A stretch of DNA of 35,603 bases, from NCBI GenBank assembly GCA_934539585.1, contig CAKTCT010000025.1, positions 1-35,603 of the forward strand, in the 5' to 3' direction. The notes beneath the pieces are model-generated. The model saw nothing but the letters and a program-made list of their open reading frames with translations. It was not told where the DNA came from and made no database searches. This DNA comes from an uncultured Oscillospiraceae bacterium. Lineage in GTDB: Bacteria; Bacillota; Clostridia; Oscillospirales; Ruminococcaceae. Position 1 is the first letter of the stretch. Each line of letters opens with the position of its first letter. The translations under genes and the position numbers were made by a program. Below are positions 7,488 to 15,971 of this stretch, one piece after another.

Positions 7488-8695
7488 ACCAGGTTTACAC
7501 TGTCTCTCAGGTCAATGGGTACCTGAAACAGCTTCTGGACGGCGACCCGCGGCTGAAAACCGTGTTCGTCCAGGGGGAAATCTCCAATTTCGTCCACCAC
7601 ATGAAAAGCGGCCACATGTACTTCACTTTGAAGGACGAAAAGGCCGCCATCAAATGCGTCATGTTCCAGTGGAACGTCCGGCGGCTCCGGTTTCTGCCGG
7701 GGAACGGGATGCGGGTCGTGGTTTTCGGCAGCATCCAGCTTTACGACAGGGACGGCGTTTGCCAGATTTATTGCAGCGACATCCATCCCGATGGCGTGGG
7801 AGCGCTGTATCTTGCCTTTGAGCAATTAAAAGAACGCCTGGCCCGGGAGGGGCTTTTCGACCCCGCCCACAAACGCCCCTTGCCCCCGCTGCCCCGGCGG
7901 ATCGGCATGGTGACGTCCAAAAACGGCGCGGCGCTCCAGGATGTCCGGAACATTCTGAGCCGCCGGTACCCCATCGGGGAGCTGGTGGTGATCCCGGCCC
8001 TGGTCCAGGGGGAGGGCGCGCCGGAGTCCATCTGCGCCGGCATCCTCCGGGCCCAGAGCGCCGGGCTGGACGTCCTCATCGTAGGGCGGGGCGGCGGCTC
8101 CCTGGAGGACCTCTGGGCCTTCAACGACGAGCGGGTGGCCCGGGCCATTTACGATTCCCGGGTGCCGGTGATCTCCGCCGTGGGCCACGAGGTGGATTTC
8201 ACCATCGCCGACTTCGCCGCGGACCTCCGGGCCCCCACCCCCTCCGCCGCTGCGGAGCTGGCCGCGCCGGACGTTTCCGGCATCCGGGCCGCCGTGGCGG
8301 AGACGCGCAGGCGCCTGGACCGCGGCGTCCGGGTCTGTGCCGACGAATCCGCCGCGCTGCTGGAGCAGTGGAACCGGCGGCTCCGGCTCTGCTCCCCGGC
8401 CCGGGCCCTGGATGGGGCGGCGGTCCGGCTGAAAACCCTGGAGGACCGGCTCCGGGCCGCGGGAGCCCAGCTCACCGCCCGGCCGTCGGCGGAGCTTCTC
8501 CGGCTGGAAACGGCCCTGGAGGCCCTGAGCCCCCTGAAGGTCCTCTGCCGGGGCTATTCCATTACCTTTGCAGACCACCGGGCAGTGACCTCCGTCTCCC
8601 AGCTGGAGCCGGGGACCCCCGTTGAAATACGACTGGCCGACGGCTCTGCGGAAGCCCGCGTCACCGCCGTTTCGCCGGAAAGGAGCGGCCAATGA
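7484..8695 (+). CDS. xseA: Exodeoxyribonuclease VII large subunit
   Basis: 403 aa. An N-terminal OB-fold (residues about 1-100, with GEISNF and SGHMYFTLKD) precedes the exonuclease VII large-subunit domain: RIGMVTSKNGAALQDV, LIVGRGGGSLEDLWAFNDE and SAVGHEVDFTIADFAADLRAPTPSAAAEL are diagnostic. With XseB it degrades single-stranded DNA from both ends. The gene starts with GGAGG (7474-7478) and ATG 7484, whose last bases form the stop of the upstream gene, and ends overlapping xseB by 4 nt. The length is slightly below the ~450 aa of many homologues because the C-terminal coiled-coil region is short. Confidence 0.96.
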   Translation: MNQVYTVSQVNGYLKQLLDGDPRLKTVFVQGEISNFVHHMKSGHMYFTLKDEKAAIKCVMFQWNVRRLRFLPGNGMRVVVFGSIQLYDRDGVCQIYCSDIHPDGVGALYLAFEQLKERLAREGLFDPAHKRPLPPLPRRIGMVTSKNGAALQDVRNILSRRYPIGELVVIPALVQGEGAPESICAGILRAQSAGLDVLIVGRGGGSLEDLWAFNDERVARAIYDSRVPVISAVGHEVDFTIADFAADLRAPTPSAAAELAAPDVSGIRAAVAETRRRLDRGVRVCADESAALLEQWNRRLRLCSPARALDGAAVRLKTLEDRLRAAGAQLTARPSAELLRLETALEALSPLKVLCRGYSITFADHRAVTSVSQLEPGTPVEIRLADGSAEARVTAVSPERSGQ

Positions 8696-8916
8696 GCACC
8701 GCCATGACCTTTGAAAAAGCCCTGGAGAAGCTCTCCGGGCTGGTGGACAAGCTGGAGGAGGGGAGCCTTCCTCTGGAAAAATCCCTGAAGCTTTACGAGG
8801 AGGGCATCGCCCTGACGGCTTTCTGCGAGAAAGCCCTGGACAGCGCCCGGTTGAAGATCACCGAATTGCAGGAGGGCGCTCCTGCGGAGAAAGAGGAGGA
8901 ACCGTCGGATGAATGA
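8692..8916 (+). CDS. xseB: Exodeoxyribonuclease VII small subunit
   Basis: 74 aa, typical of XseB. It shows the family helix pair: FEKALEKLSGLVDKLEEGSLPLEKSL and LYEEGIALTAFCEKALDSA. Several small subunits bind each large subunit to form active exonuclease VII. The start ATG overlaps the xseA stop (ATGA), with AAGGAGC upstream; ATG 8704 is a possible alternative. The acidic C-terminal tail overlaps the start of ispA by 8 nt. Confidence 0.93.
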   Translation: MSTAMTFEKALEKLSGLVDKLEEGSLPLEKSLKLYEEGIALTAFCEKALDSARLKITELQEGAPAEKEEEPSDE

Positions 8917-9766
8917 ATGGCTCCCTGTTATCGAACAGGCCCTGAAACGGTACCTGGACGTGCCGGAAATGCCCTACCGCTCGGTGGCGGAGGCCATGGC
9001 CTACAGCGCCGAGGCCGGGGGAAAGCGGCTCCGGCCCTTGCTGACCCTGGAATTCTGCCGCCTGGCGGGGGGCGAGCCGGAAAAGGCGCTGCCCTTCGCC
9101 TGCGCTGTGGAGATGATCCACACCTACTCCCTGATCCACGACGACCTGCCCTGCATGGACAATGACGACTACCGCCGGGGCCGCCCCTCCTGCCATAAAA
9201 AGTTCGGCGAAGCCACGGCGCTCCTGGCCGGGGACGGTCTGCTGACCAAGGCGTTCGGCGTTCTGGCCGAGGCCAGGCTCTCCGGGGAGACCATTGCGGC
9301 GGCGGTGCGGACCCTGTCCGCCTTTGCCGGTCCCGAGGGCATGGTGGCGGGCCAGATGATCGATCTGGTCAACGAGAAAACGCCGCCCACCGCTTCGGTG
9401 CTGGAATTGACCTACCGGCTGAAAACCTCCGCGCTGCTCCAGGCGGCCTGCCGTCTAGGAGTTCTGGCCGGAGGCGGCACGGAGCTTCAGGTCCAGCAGG
9501 CGGGGACCTACGCCTATTATCTGGGCGTGGCCTTCCAGATCGTGGACGATATTCTGGACGTTACCGGCGACGCGGCGGTCCTGGGCAAGCCCATCGGCAG
9601 CGACGCCGTCAACGGAAAGACCACCTTTGTGACCCTGGAGGGTCTGGACGGCGCCCGCCGTCTGGCCGCCCAGTACAGCGGCAGCGCCCTGGACGCCCTG
9701 GCCGCCTTCCCCGGCAGCGAGGAGTTGGCCGCGTTGACGGAGGGGCTTCTCTCCCGCAGAAAATGA
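8909..9766 (+). CDS. ispA: Polyprenyl (farnesyl) diphosphate synthase
   Basis: 285 aa short-chain trans-prenyltransferase. The first Asp-rich motif DDLPCMDNDD is at residues 78-87 and the second in QIVDDILDVTGD at about 208-219; GGKRLRP (37-43) binds isopentenyl diphosphate. It condenses DMAPP/GPP with IPP, most likely to farnesyl diphosphate. The two-residue insertion between the aspartates of the first motif is usual for bacterial FPP synthases. Its position next to xseB and near dxs is the conserved xseAB-ispA-dxs arrangement, linking precursor synthesis and chain building in one transcript. Confidence 0.93.
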   Translation: MNEWLPVIEQALKRYLDVPEMPYRSVAEAMAYSAEAGGKRLRPLLTLEFCRLAGGEPEKALPFACAVEMIHTYSLIHDDLPCMDNDDYRRGRPSCHKKFGEATALLAGDGLLTKAFGVLAEARLSGETIAAAVRTLSAFAGPEGMVAGQMIDLVNEKTPPTASVLELTYRLKTSALLQAACRLGVLAGGGTELQVQQAGTYAYYLGVAFQIVDDILDVTGDAAVLGKPIGSDAVNGKTTFVTLEGLDGARRLAAQYSGSALDALAAFPGSEELAALTEGLLSRRK

Positions 9767-9798
9767 CCACTGGCCCAATGGGCGGAAAGGCGTAAGGA

Positions 9799-10239
9799 AT
9801 GGATACGTTTCTGAAACTGTTTCAAAACTACATTTTGTGGACCGCGCTGCTGTGCTGGACGGTGGCCCAGGCGCTGAAGGTCCTGTTCTATGTGATCAAG
9901 AACCGCAGGTTCAGCTTTGAACGGGTGATCGGTGCCGGAGGAATGCCCAGCTCCCACAGCGCCACGGTCTGCGGCCTGACCACGGCGGTGGCCCGGAACT
10001 GCGGGCTGGATTCCCCGCTGTTTGCCATTGCGGTGATCCTGGCCTGCGTGGTCATGTACGACGCTACCGGCGTCCGCCGGGCGGCAGGGGAGCAGGCCAA
10101 GGTCCTGAACCGGCTCATGGAGGACCAGCATGCCGACCCCCAGAAGGCGTTGAAGGAATTTCTGGGCCATACGCCCCTGGAGGTTTTTGCCGGCGCGGCT
10201 CTGGGCATCCTCATTGCCTTCCTCATGCCGCTGCATTGA
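9799..10239 (+). CDS. Divergent PAP2 family membrane protein
   Basis: 146 aa, a member of the divergent PAP2 family (YuiD-like). The signature GGMPSSHSATVCGL (about residues 50-63) and the later MYDATGVRRAAGEQAKVLN are characteristic. Three to four membrane helices are visible. PAP2 enzymes dephosphorylate lipid phosphates, and location between ispA and dxs suggests a polyprenyl-phosphate substrate, though activity is unproven for this subfamily. The start ATG 9799 has an AAAGG about eight bases upstream. The gap to dxs is 9 nt. Confidence 0.85.
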   Translation: MDTFLKLFQNYILWTALLCWTVAQALKVLFYVIKNRRFSFERVIGAGGMPSSHSATVCGLTTAVARNCGLDSPLFAIAVILACVVMYDATGVRRAAGEQAKVLNRLMEDQHADPQKALKEFLGHTPLEVFAGAALGILIAFLMPLH

Positions 10240-10248
10240 GGCGAGACT

Positions 10249-12129
10249 ATGGAACATTATCCCATCCTGAGCCGGATCAACGACCCCGCCGACATCCGGC
10301 CCATGAGCTATGACGAGCTCATCGCCCTCAGCGCGGAGCTCCGGGATTTTCTCATCACCCATGTGGCCCAGACCGGGGGGCATCTCGCCTCCAATCTGGG
10401 GGTGGTGGAGCTGACCCTGGCCCTCCACCGGGTTTTCGACACCCCGGAGGACAGCCTGATCTGGGACGTGGGCCATCAGTGCTATACCCACAAAATCCTC
10501 ACCGGCCGCCGGGATCGGTTCGACACCCTCCGGCAGCCCGGGGGACTGGCCGGGTTCCCAAAACCGGCGGAGAGCCCTTACGACGTTTTCATTGCCGGGC
10601 ACAGCTCCACCTCCATCTCCGCCGCCTACGCGGTGGCCTGCGCCAATAAGATGAAGGGCAACGGCCATTACGCCGTGGCGGTTATCGGCGACGGGGCCTT
10701 TACCGGGGGCATGGCTTACGAAGCCCTGAACAACGCGGGCCGGAGCAAGACCAACCTGGTCATCGTGCTGAACCACAACTCCATGTCCATCAACAAAAAC
10801 GTGGGGGCCTTCGCCCGGTACCTGGCGGTGATCCGCTCCAAGCCCTCCTATCTGCGGCTCAAGGAGCGGACGGAGTTCGTCCTGGACCACATCCCCCTGG
10901 TGGGGGAGCGGATGAAGGAGGCGCTGCGGTCCTCCAAGTCTCTGCTGAAATTCATTCTGTACCACTCCACCTTTTTCGAGGAGCTGGGCTTTGCCTATTT
11001 CGGGCCGGTGGACGGCCACGACCTCCCGGCCCTGGAGCAGACCCTCCGCCGGGCGAAATCCTTGAAGCAGCCGGCCTTCGTCTACGTGGAGACGGTAAAG
11101 GGCCGGGGCTACGAATACGCGGAGAAGAACCCGGCGGTCTTTCACGGCGTGGGTTCCTTCGACGTGGAGACCGGCAACCCCGACGTGTCCTCAGAGGACA
11201 GCTTTTCGGCGGTTTTCGGCCGGGAGCTGGCCGCTCTGGCGGACAAGGACGACACCATCTGCGCCATTACCGCCGCCATGAAGGCGGGGACCGGCCTGAC
11301 GGAGTTTGCCGCCCGGCACCGGAACCGCTTTTTCGACGTGGGCATCGCCGAGCAGCACGCCGTGACCTTTGCGGCGGGGCTGGCCTCCCAGGGGTTCCGG
11401 CCGGTGGCGGCGGTGTACTCCACCTTTTTGCAGCGGGCCTATGATCAGATCCTCCACGACGCCGCCATCGGCGGGCTCCATGTGGTCCTGGCCGTGGACC
11501 GGGCCGGTCTGGTGGGGGACGACGGGGAGACCCACCAGGGCATCTACGACGTGGCCTTTCTGGGGAGCATCCCGGGAGTGACGGTCTACGCCCCGGCCAC
11601 CAACGCCGAGCTGAAGGCCCAGCTTTCCAAGGCGCTGTATGAACTTCCCGGGGTGGTGGCCCTTCGGTACCCCCGGGGCTCGGAGCCCGGCCGGGAGTTC
11701 GGAAAGGACCCCGGCGCCGACTGGTGGCTCCGGGAGACCGGCTCCCGGCTCCTGGCGGTCTCCTACGGGAGGACCGCGGCGGCCCTCTGCCAGGCCATGG
11801 ACGAGCTGCCCTTCCCGGCGGATTTTCTCAAGCTGAACCGCATCCTTCCCCTGGACGGGGAGCTGGTCCGGAAGATCGCCGGATACGACCGGGTGGTGTT
11901 CTTTGAGGAAGCGGAGCGGGCGGGCTCGGTCAGCGAAGGGCTGTGTCTGGCCCTGGCCGAAGCCGGGTTCCGGGGAGGCTTCCGGGCGGTGACGCTGCCT
12001 GACGGCTTCATCCCCCAGGGGAAGGTCCCGGAGCTTCTGAAAACCTATCATCTGGACTGCGGGTCCATGAAAACCATCTTGAGCGAGGAGGAAGCGCTGT
12101 GCCGAAAACCAGACTGGACGTCCTGCTGA
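10249..12129 (+). CDS. dxs: 1-deoxy-D-xylulose-5-phosphate synthase
   Basis: 626 aa, normal Dxs size. It catalyses the first step of the MEP pathway, condensing pyruvate and glyceraldehyde-3-phosphate with thiamine diphosphate. Visible motifs: WDVGHQCYTHKILTGR, the ThDP-binding GDGAFTGG with the downstream LNHN (about residues 146-178), the transketolase domain DVGIAEQHAVTFAAGLA with catalytic Glu (about 363-370), and YSTFLQRAYDQ. The C-terminal transketolase domain is complete. Together with ispA in the same run it indicates isoprenoid synthesis by the MEP route. It overlaps tlyA by 31 nt. Confidence 0.97.
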   Translation: MEHYPILSRINDPADIRPMSYDELIALSAELRDFLITHVAQTGGHLASNLGVVELTLALHRVFDTPEDSLIWDVGHQCYTHKILTGRRDRFDTLRQPGGLAGFPKPAESPYDVFIAGHSSTSISAAYAVACANKMKGNGHYAVAVIGDGAFTGGMAYEALNNAGRSKTNLVIVLNHNSMSINKNVGAFARYLAVIRSKPSYLRLKERTEFVLDHIPLVGERMKEALRSSKSLLKFILYHSTFFEELGFAYFGPVDGHDLPALEQTLRRAKSLKQPAFVYVETVKGRGYEYAEKNPAVFHGVGSFDVETGNPDVSSEDSFSAVFGRELAALADKDDTICAITAAMKAGTGLTEFAARHRNRFFDVGIAEQHAVTFAAGLASQGFRPVAAVYSTFLQRAYDQILHDAAIGGLHVVLAVDRAGLVGDDGETHQGIYDVAFLGSIPGVTVYAPATNAELKAQLSKALYELPGVVALRYPRGSEPGREFGKDPGADWWLRETGSRLLAVSYGRTAAALCQAMDELPFPADFLKLNRILPLDGELVRKIAGYDRVVFFEEAERAGSVSEGLCLALAEAGFRGGFRAVTLPDGFIPQGKVPELLKTYHLDCGSMKTILSEEEALCRKPDWTSC

Positions 12130-12941
12130 CGGAGCGGGGCCTGGCTCCCAGCCGGGAGCGGGCCAAGGCCCTTGTCATGGCCGGGATCGTTTACGCCGGC
12201 GGGGTAAAAATAGAAAAGGCGGGGGACATGGTGGCCTCCGACGCGGTCATCGAGGTCCGGGGGGAGGACATCCCCTACGTCAGCCGGGGGGGCCTGAAGC
12301 TCCAGAAGGCCATTACCGCCCACAATCTGGACCTGACCGGCGCGGTCTGCGCCGACATCGGGGCCTCCACCGGGGGATTCACCGACTGCATGCTCCAGCA
12401 CGGGGCCCGGCGGGTCTACGCCGTGGACGTGGGCTACGGCCAGCTGGCCTGGAAGCTCCGCACCGACGAGCGTGTGGTGAACCTGGAACGGACCAACATC
12501 CGCTACGTCACCGAAGAACAGATTCCGGAGCCCCTGGATTTCGGCTCCATCGACGTGTCCTTCATCTCCCTGACCCTGGTGCTGCCGGTGCTCTACCGGC
12601 TCCTGCGGGACGGCGGCGAGGGGGTCTGTCTGGTGAAGCCCCAGTTCGAGGCGGGAAAGGGCAAGGTCGGGAAAAAGGGCGTGGTCCGTGAGCCGGAAAT
12701 CCACCTGGAGGTCCTGAAAAAAATCTTCGCCTTCTGCGGGGAGATCGGGTTCTGCGTCAAGGGAATCCATTTTTCCCCCATCAAGGGCCCGGAAGGCAAC
12801 ATCGAGTACCTTTTCTACTTCAAAAAATCCCCGGAGCCCAGCGCGTTCACCGACAGCGACCTGGCCGCTTTGGTGGAGGCATCCCATCAGGCTCTGGACC
12901 GAAAGGACGGAAAGGAACATGCCGCGGAAGCTGCTGATTAA
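12099..12941 (+). CDS. tlyA: TlyA family 2'-O-methyltransferase / hemolysin-like
   Basis: 280 aa. An N-terminal S4 RNA-binding domain (residues about 3-62, RLDVLLTERGLAPSRERAKALVMAG) is followed by an FtsJ-like methyltransferase with SAM motif ADIGASTGGFTDCML. TlyA proteins 2'-O-methylate cytidines of 16S and 23S rRNA in some bacteria; the old name hemolysin A is misleading. The start is GTG 12099 with a strong GAGGAGGA just upstream, inside the end of dxs. In Firmicutes this gene (yqxC) regularly lies between dxs and argR. It overlaps nadK by 23 nt. Confidence 0.92.
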   Translation: MPKTRLDVLLTERGLAPSRERAKALVMAGIVYAGGVKIEKAGDMVASDAVIEVRGEDIPYVSRGGLKLQKAITAHNLDLTGAVCADIGASTGGFTDCMLQHGARRVYAVDVGYGQLAWKLRTDERVVNLERTNIRYVTEEQIPEPLDFGSIDVSFISLTLVLPVLYRLLRDGGEGVCLVKPQFEAGKGKVGKKGVVREPEIHLEVLKKIFAFCGEIGFCVKGIHFSPIKGPEGNIEYLFYFKKSPEPSAFTDSDLAALVEASHQALDRKDGKEHAAEAAD

Positions 12942-13785
12942 GCCCAATCTGACCAAAAAAAACGCCGCCAACTGCGCCCGGAGGGTCTGCGCCATCCTGG
13001 GGCAGCTGGGGGCGGAGGCTCTGATGGAGGAGTCCCTGACGCCGGAGTTCGGCGGCTGTGAAAACCTCCGGTTCCTCCCGGAGGAGGCGGCCATGGAGGA
13101 GAGCTTCGCCTGCATCGCCATCGGCGGAGACGGCACCATTATCCACGCGGCCAAATCGGCCCTTCCCTGGGGAAAGCCGGTCCTGGGCATCAACCTGGGG
13201 CGGCTGGGCTTCCTGGCGGCCCTGGAGCCGGACCAGCTGGAGTATCTCAAAAAGCTTGTTACCGGCGACTACCAGCTGGAGGAGCGGATGATGCTGGAGG
13301 TGGTCCTGGAAAGCGGCGGCTCCCGGCGGAGCTATTCGGCCCTGAACGAAGCCGTGCTTTCCAAGGGGGAGACCTCCCGGATCGTGGACCTGGAAATCGC
13401 CTGCCAGGGCCGCCCGGTGAGCCGCTACCGGGCCGACGGCATCATCGCGGCCACGCCTACGGGCTCCACGGCCTATGCCCTGTCCGCCGGCGGGCCCATT
13501 GTGGACCCCTTAGTGGAGAGCATCGCCCTGACCCCCATCTGTCCCCACTCCCTGTTCAGCCGGACCATCCTGCTGGGCGGGGACAGCGAGATCACCATCC
13601 GGACCCAGGGGGCGGAGGTCTCGCCGCTGTTCCTGACGGTGGACGGCGAGGACGGGGTCCCGGTGGGGGAGCGGGACCGGCTGCTTCTCCGGAAAAGCCC
13701 GACGGCGGCCCGGCTCATCAACCTGACGGGCAAGCGGTTTTACGAAGTGTTGAACGATAAATTGCTGGGAAGAGCATACGAATAA
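12919..13785 (+). CDS. nadK: NAD kinase
   Basis: 288 aa ATP-NAD kinase making NADP from NAD. Clear motifs are IAIGGDGTIIHAAK (residues about 70-83), the NE pair in SALNEAVLSK, and ATPTGSTAYALSAGGPI (about 176-192). The start ATG 12919 is preceded by GGAAAGGAA and lies inside the end of tlyA. The tlyA-nadK-argR-recN order is common in Clostridia, while Bacillus keeps nadK elsewhere. A short gap containing the argR RBS follows. Confidence 0.95.
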   Translation: MPRKLLIKPNLTKKNAANCARRVCAILGQLGAEALMEESLTPEFGGCENLRFLPEEAAMEESFACIAIGGDGTIIHAAKSALPWGKPVLGINLGRLGFLAALEPDQLEYLKKLVTGDYQLEERMMLEVVLESGGSRRSYSALNEAVLSKGETSRIVDLEIACQGRPVSRYRADGIIAATPTGSTAYALSAGGPIVDPLVESIALTPICPHSLFSRTILLGGDSEITIRTQGAEVSPLFLTVDGEDGVPVGERDRLLLRKSPTAARLINLTGKRFYEVLNDKLLGRAYE

Positions 13786-13799
13786 ACGGAGGAATCGGG

Positions 13800-14258
13800 A
13801 TGAAAGCACTGCGCCTTGCGAAAATTGTGGAGCTGGTGGAGAAAAACGAGGTGTACACTCAGGAGGACCTTCTGGCGCTTCTGGCCAAGGAGGGCTTCGT
13901 CACCACCCAAGCCACGGTTTCCCGGGATATCAAAGAGCTGAGCCTGGTGAAAAGCGTCACCGAGGACGGCAAGTACAAGTACACTACCAGCCGGAAAAAG
14001 CAGAACGACAGCATGGAAAAGAAATTCCGCTCCGTTTTTGTGGAGTCGGTGGTCCTGGTGGATTACGCCATGAACACCGTGGTGGTCAAGTGCCACACCG
14101 GCATGGCCAACGCCGCCTGCGCGGCTCTGGACACCATGGGCTTAGAAGGCATCGTCGGCACCCTGGCCGGCGACGACACCATCTTCATTCTCATGCGGAC
14201 CGAGGAACTGGCCCACGGGATCACCGACAAGATCCGGGGCATGCTCAACCAAAGCTGA
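13800..14258 (+). CDS. argR: Arginine repressor ArgR
   Basis: 152 aa. The N-terminal winged helix carries the conserved recognition segment TTQATVSRDIKELSLVK (about residues 37-53). The C-terminal oligomerisation and arginine-binding domain ends with GTLAGDDTIFILMRTEE, whose two aspartates contact arginine. ArgR hexamers repress arginine synthesis and activate catabolism. GGAGGAA lies seven bases before ATG 13800. No arg genes are in the window, so targets are elsewhere; no convincing ARG box is seen directly upstream. Confidence 0.95.
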   Translation: MKALRLAKIVELVEKNEVYTQEDLLALLAKEGFVTTQATVSRDIKELSLVKSVTEDGKYKYTTSRKKQNDSMEKKFRSVFVESVVLVDYAMNTVVVKCHTGMANAACAALDTMGLEGIVGTLAGDDTIFILMRTEELAHGITDKIRGMLNQS

Positions 14259-14273
14259 GCAAAGGAGCGGGAT

Positions 14274-15950
14274 ATGCTAGCAGCGTTATATATCGAAAAC
14301 CTTGCGGTGATCGAAAAGACCTACGTGGACTTCCCCCGGGGCTTTTCGGTTTTCACCGGCGAGACCGGCGCGGGCAAGTCCATCCTCATCGACGCCATCA
14401 ACGCCTGTCTCGGCCAGCGGACCTCCCGGGAGATCGTCCGCACCGGGGCGGAGAAGGCCAGCGTTTCCGCGGTTTTCCGGGAGATTCCCCCGGACGTGGC
14501 CCGGATGCTGACGGAAAACGGCTATGACGCCGAAAACGGCGAGCTCATGGTCTCTCGGGACATCCACGCCGGCGGCCGCAGCGCCGCCCGGATCGGCTCC
14601 CGGCCCGCCACGGTGGGCTTTCTCCGGGAGATGGGGGCCCGGCTGGTGAACATCCACGGCCAGCACGACAACCAGATTCTGCTCTCCCCGGAGCGCCATG
14701 TGGCCATCGTGGACAACTTCGGCGGCCTGGGCCCCCGGCGGGAGGCGTACCACGCCAAGTTCCGGGAGCTGTCCGCCGCCGTCCGGAAGCTGCGTTCGGC
14801 CTCCGGCGACGAGGCGGCCCGGACCCGCCGGGCGGAGCTTCTGAAGTTCCAGATCGAGGAAATTCAGGCCGCCCGGCTGACCCCCGGCATGGAGGAGCGG
14901 CTGCTGGAAAAATCCCGGCGTTTCCAGAGCGTGGAGCGGCTGGCCCGGGCCCTGGAAAGCGCCTGCGCCGCCCTTCTGGGTGCCGACGAGGAAAGCCCCG
15001 GAGCCCTGGACCTGCTTTCCTCCGCCCGGGACAGCGTCCAGGGGCTTTCGGATTTCCCGGAATTTGCCCCGGCCGCCGAGGCCCTGGAGGGGCTTTCCAT
15101 TGAGACCTCCGAGTGGGCCTCCACCCTCCACGATCAGCTGACCGGCCTGGATTACGACCAGCAGGAAGCGGACCGGGTGGAGGAGCGTTTAAGCCAGCTC
15201 CGGGAGCTGAAGCTCAAGTACGGCGGCACCGTTTCGGAGATTCTGGACTATCTGGAGGACGCCAAGCGGGAGCTGGCCCAGATCCGTTCTTCCGCCGAGG
15301 AGATTCACCGGCTCAACGCCAGGGCCGTGGCCTTAAAAAAGGAGACGGCGGCCCTAGCCCAGGAGCTGACCGCCTGCCGGAAGGAGGCCGCCCGGCGGTT
15401 CACCGCCCAGGTGGCGGAGGAAGCCCGGTTCCTGGAAATGCCCAACCTCCGGATGGAGGCCCGGTTCACCCCGGTGAAGCTGGGTCCCGGCGGCGACGCG
15501 GCGGTGGAGCTCCTGATCTCCGCCAACCTGGGGGAGCCCCCCAAGCCCATTGCGAAAATCGCCTCCGGCGGCGAGCTTTCCCGGATCATGCTGGCCATCA
15601 AAAGCGCTCTGGCCGACAAGGACGACATCGGCACCCTGATCTTCGACGAGATCGACACCGGCGTCAGCGGAAAGGCCGCCCAGAAGATCGGCCGGAAGCT
15701 CCGGGAGGTGGCCGGGTCCCGGCAGGTCCTCTGCGTGACCCACTCGGCCCAGATTGCGGCCCTGGGGGACGCCCAGTTCCTCATCCGGAAGGAGACCTCC
15801 GACGGCCGGACCCGGACCCGGGTCTTCCCCCTGGACATCGAGGGCCGGGTGGAGGAAATCGCCCGGATCATGTCCACCGACGCCGTCAGCGACCTGATGC
15901 GGCAGACGGCCCGCAGCATGCTCTGCGACAGCGGTGTCTGTCAGGCTTAA
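14274..15950 (+). CDS. recN: DNA repair protein RecN
   Basis: 558 aa SMC-like ATPase. Walker A GETGAGKS is at residues 29-36, followed by a long central coiled-coil region (about 150-370), the ABC signature ASGGELSRIMLAIKSAL near residue 434, Walker B TLIFDEIDTG near 455 and the D-loop GVSGKAAQ. RecN holds DNA ends together at double-strand breaks for recombination repair. AAAGGAG precedes ATG 14274. In Bacillus recN is followed by spoIVB and spo0A; here it is followed by an unrelated CorC-type gene. Confidence 0.96.
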   Translation: MLAALYIENLAVIEKTYVDFPRGFSVFTGETGAGKSILIDAINACLGQRTSREIVRTGAEKASVSAVFREIPPDVARMLTENGYDAENGELMVSRDIHAGGRSAARIGSRPATVGFLREMGARLVNIHGQHDNQILLSPERHVAIVDNFGGLGPRREAYHAKFRELSAAVRKLRSASGDEAARTRRAELLKFQIEEIQAARLTPGMEERLLEKSRRFQSVERLARALESACAALLGADEESPGALDLLSSARDSVQGLSDFPEFAPAAEALEGLSIETSEWASTLHDQLTGLDYDQQEADRVEERLSQLRELKLKYGGTVSEILDYLEDAKRELAQIRSSAEEIHRLNARAVALKKETAALAQELTACRKEAARRFTAQVAEEARFLEMPNLRMEARFTPVKLGPGGDAAVELLISANLGEPPKPIAKIASGGELSRIMLAIKSALADKDDIGTLIFDEIDTGVSGKAAQKIGRKLREVAGSRQVLCVTHSAQIAALGDAQFLIRKETSDGRTRTRVFPLDIEGRVEEIARIMSTDAVSDLMRQTARSMLCDSGVCQA

Positions 15951-15971
15951 TTTGGAAAGGATGTACGAGTT

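Noticed and set aside
9517..11145. 542-codon minus-strand frame across the ispA end, PAP2 and dxs
   Set aside because: Crosses three conserved plus-strand genes and has no recognisable product.
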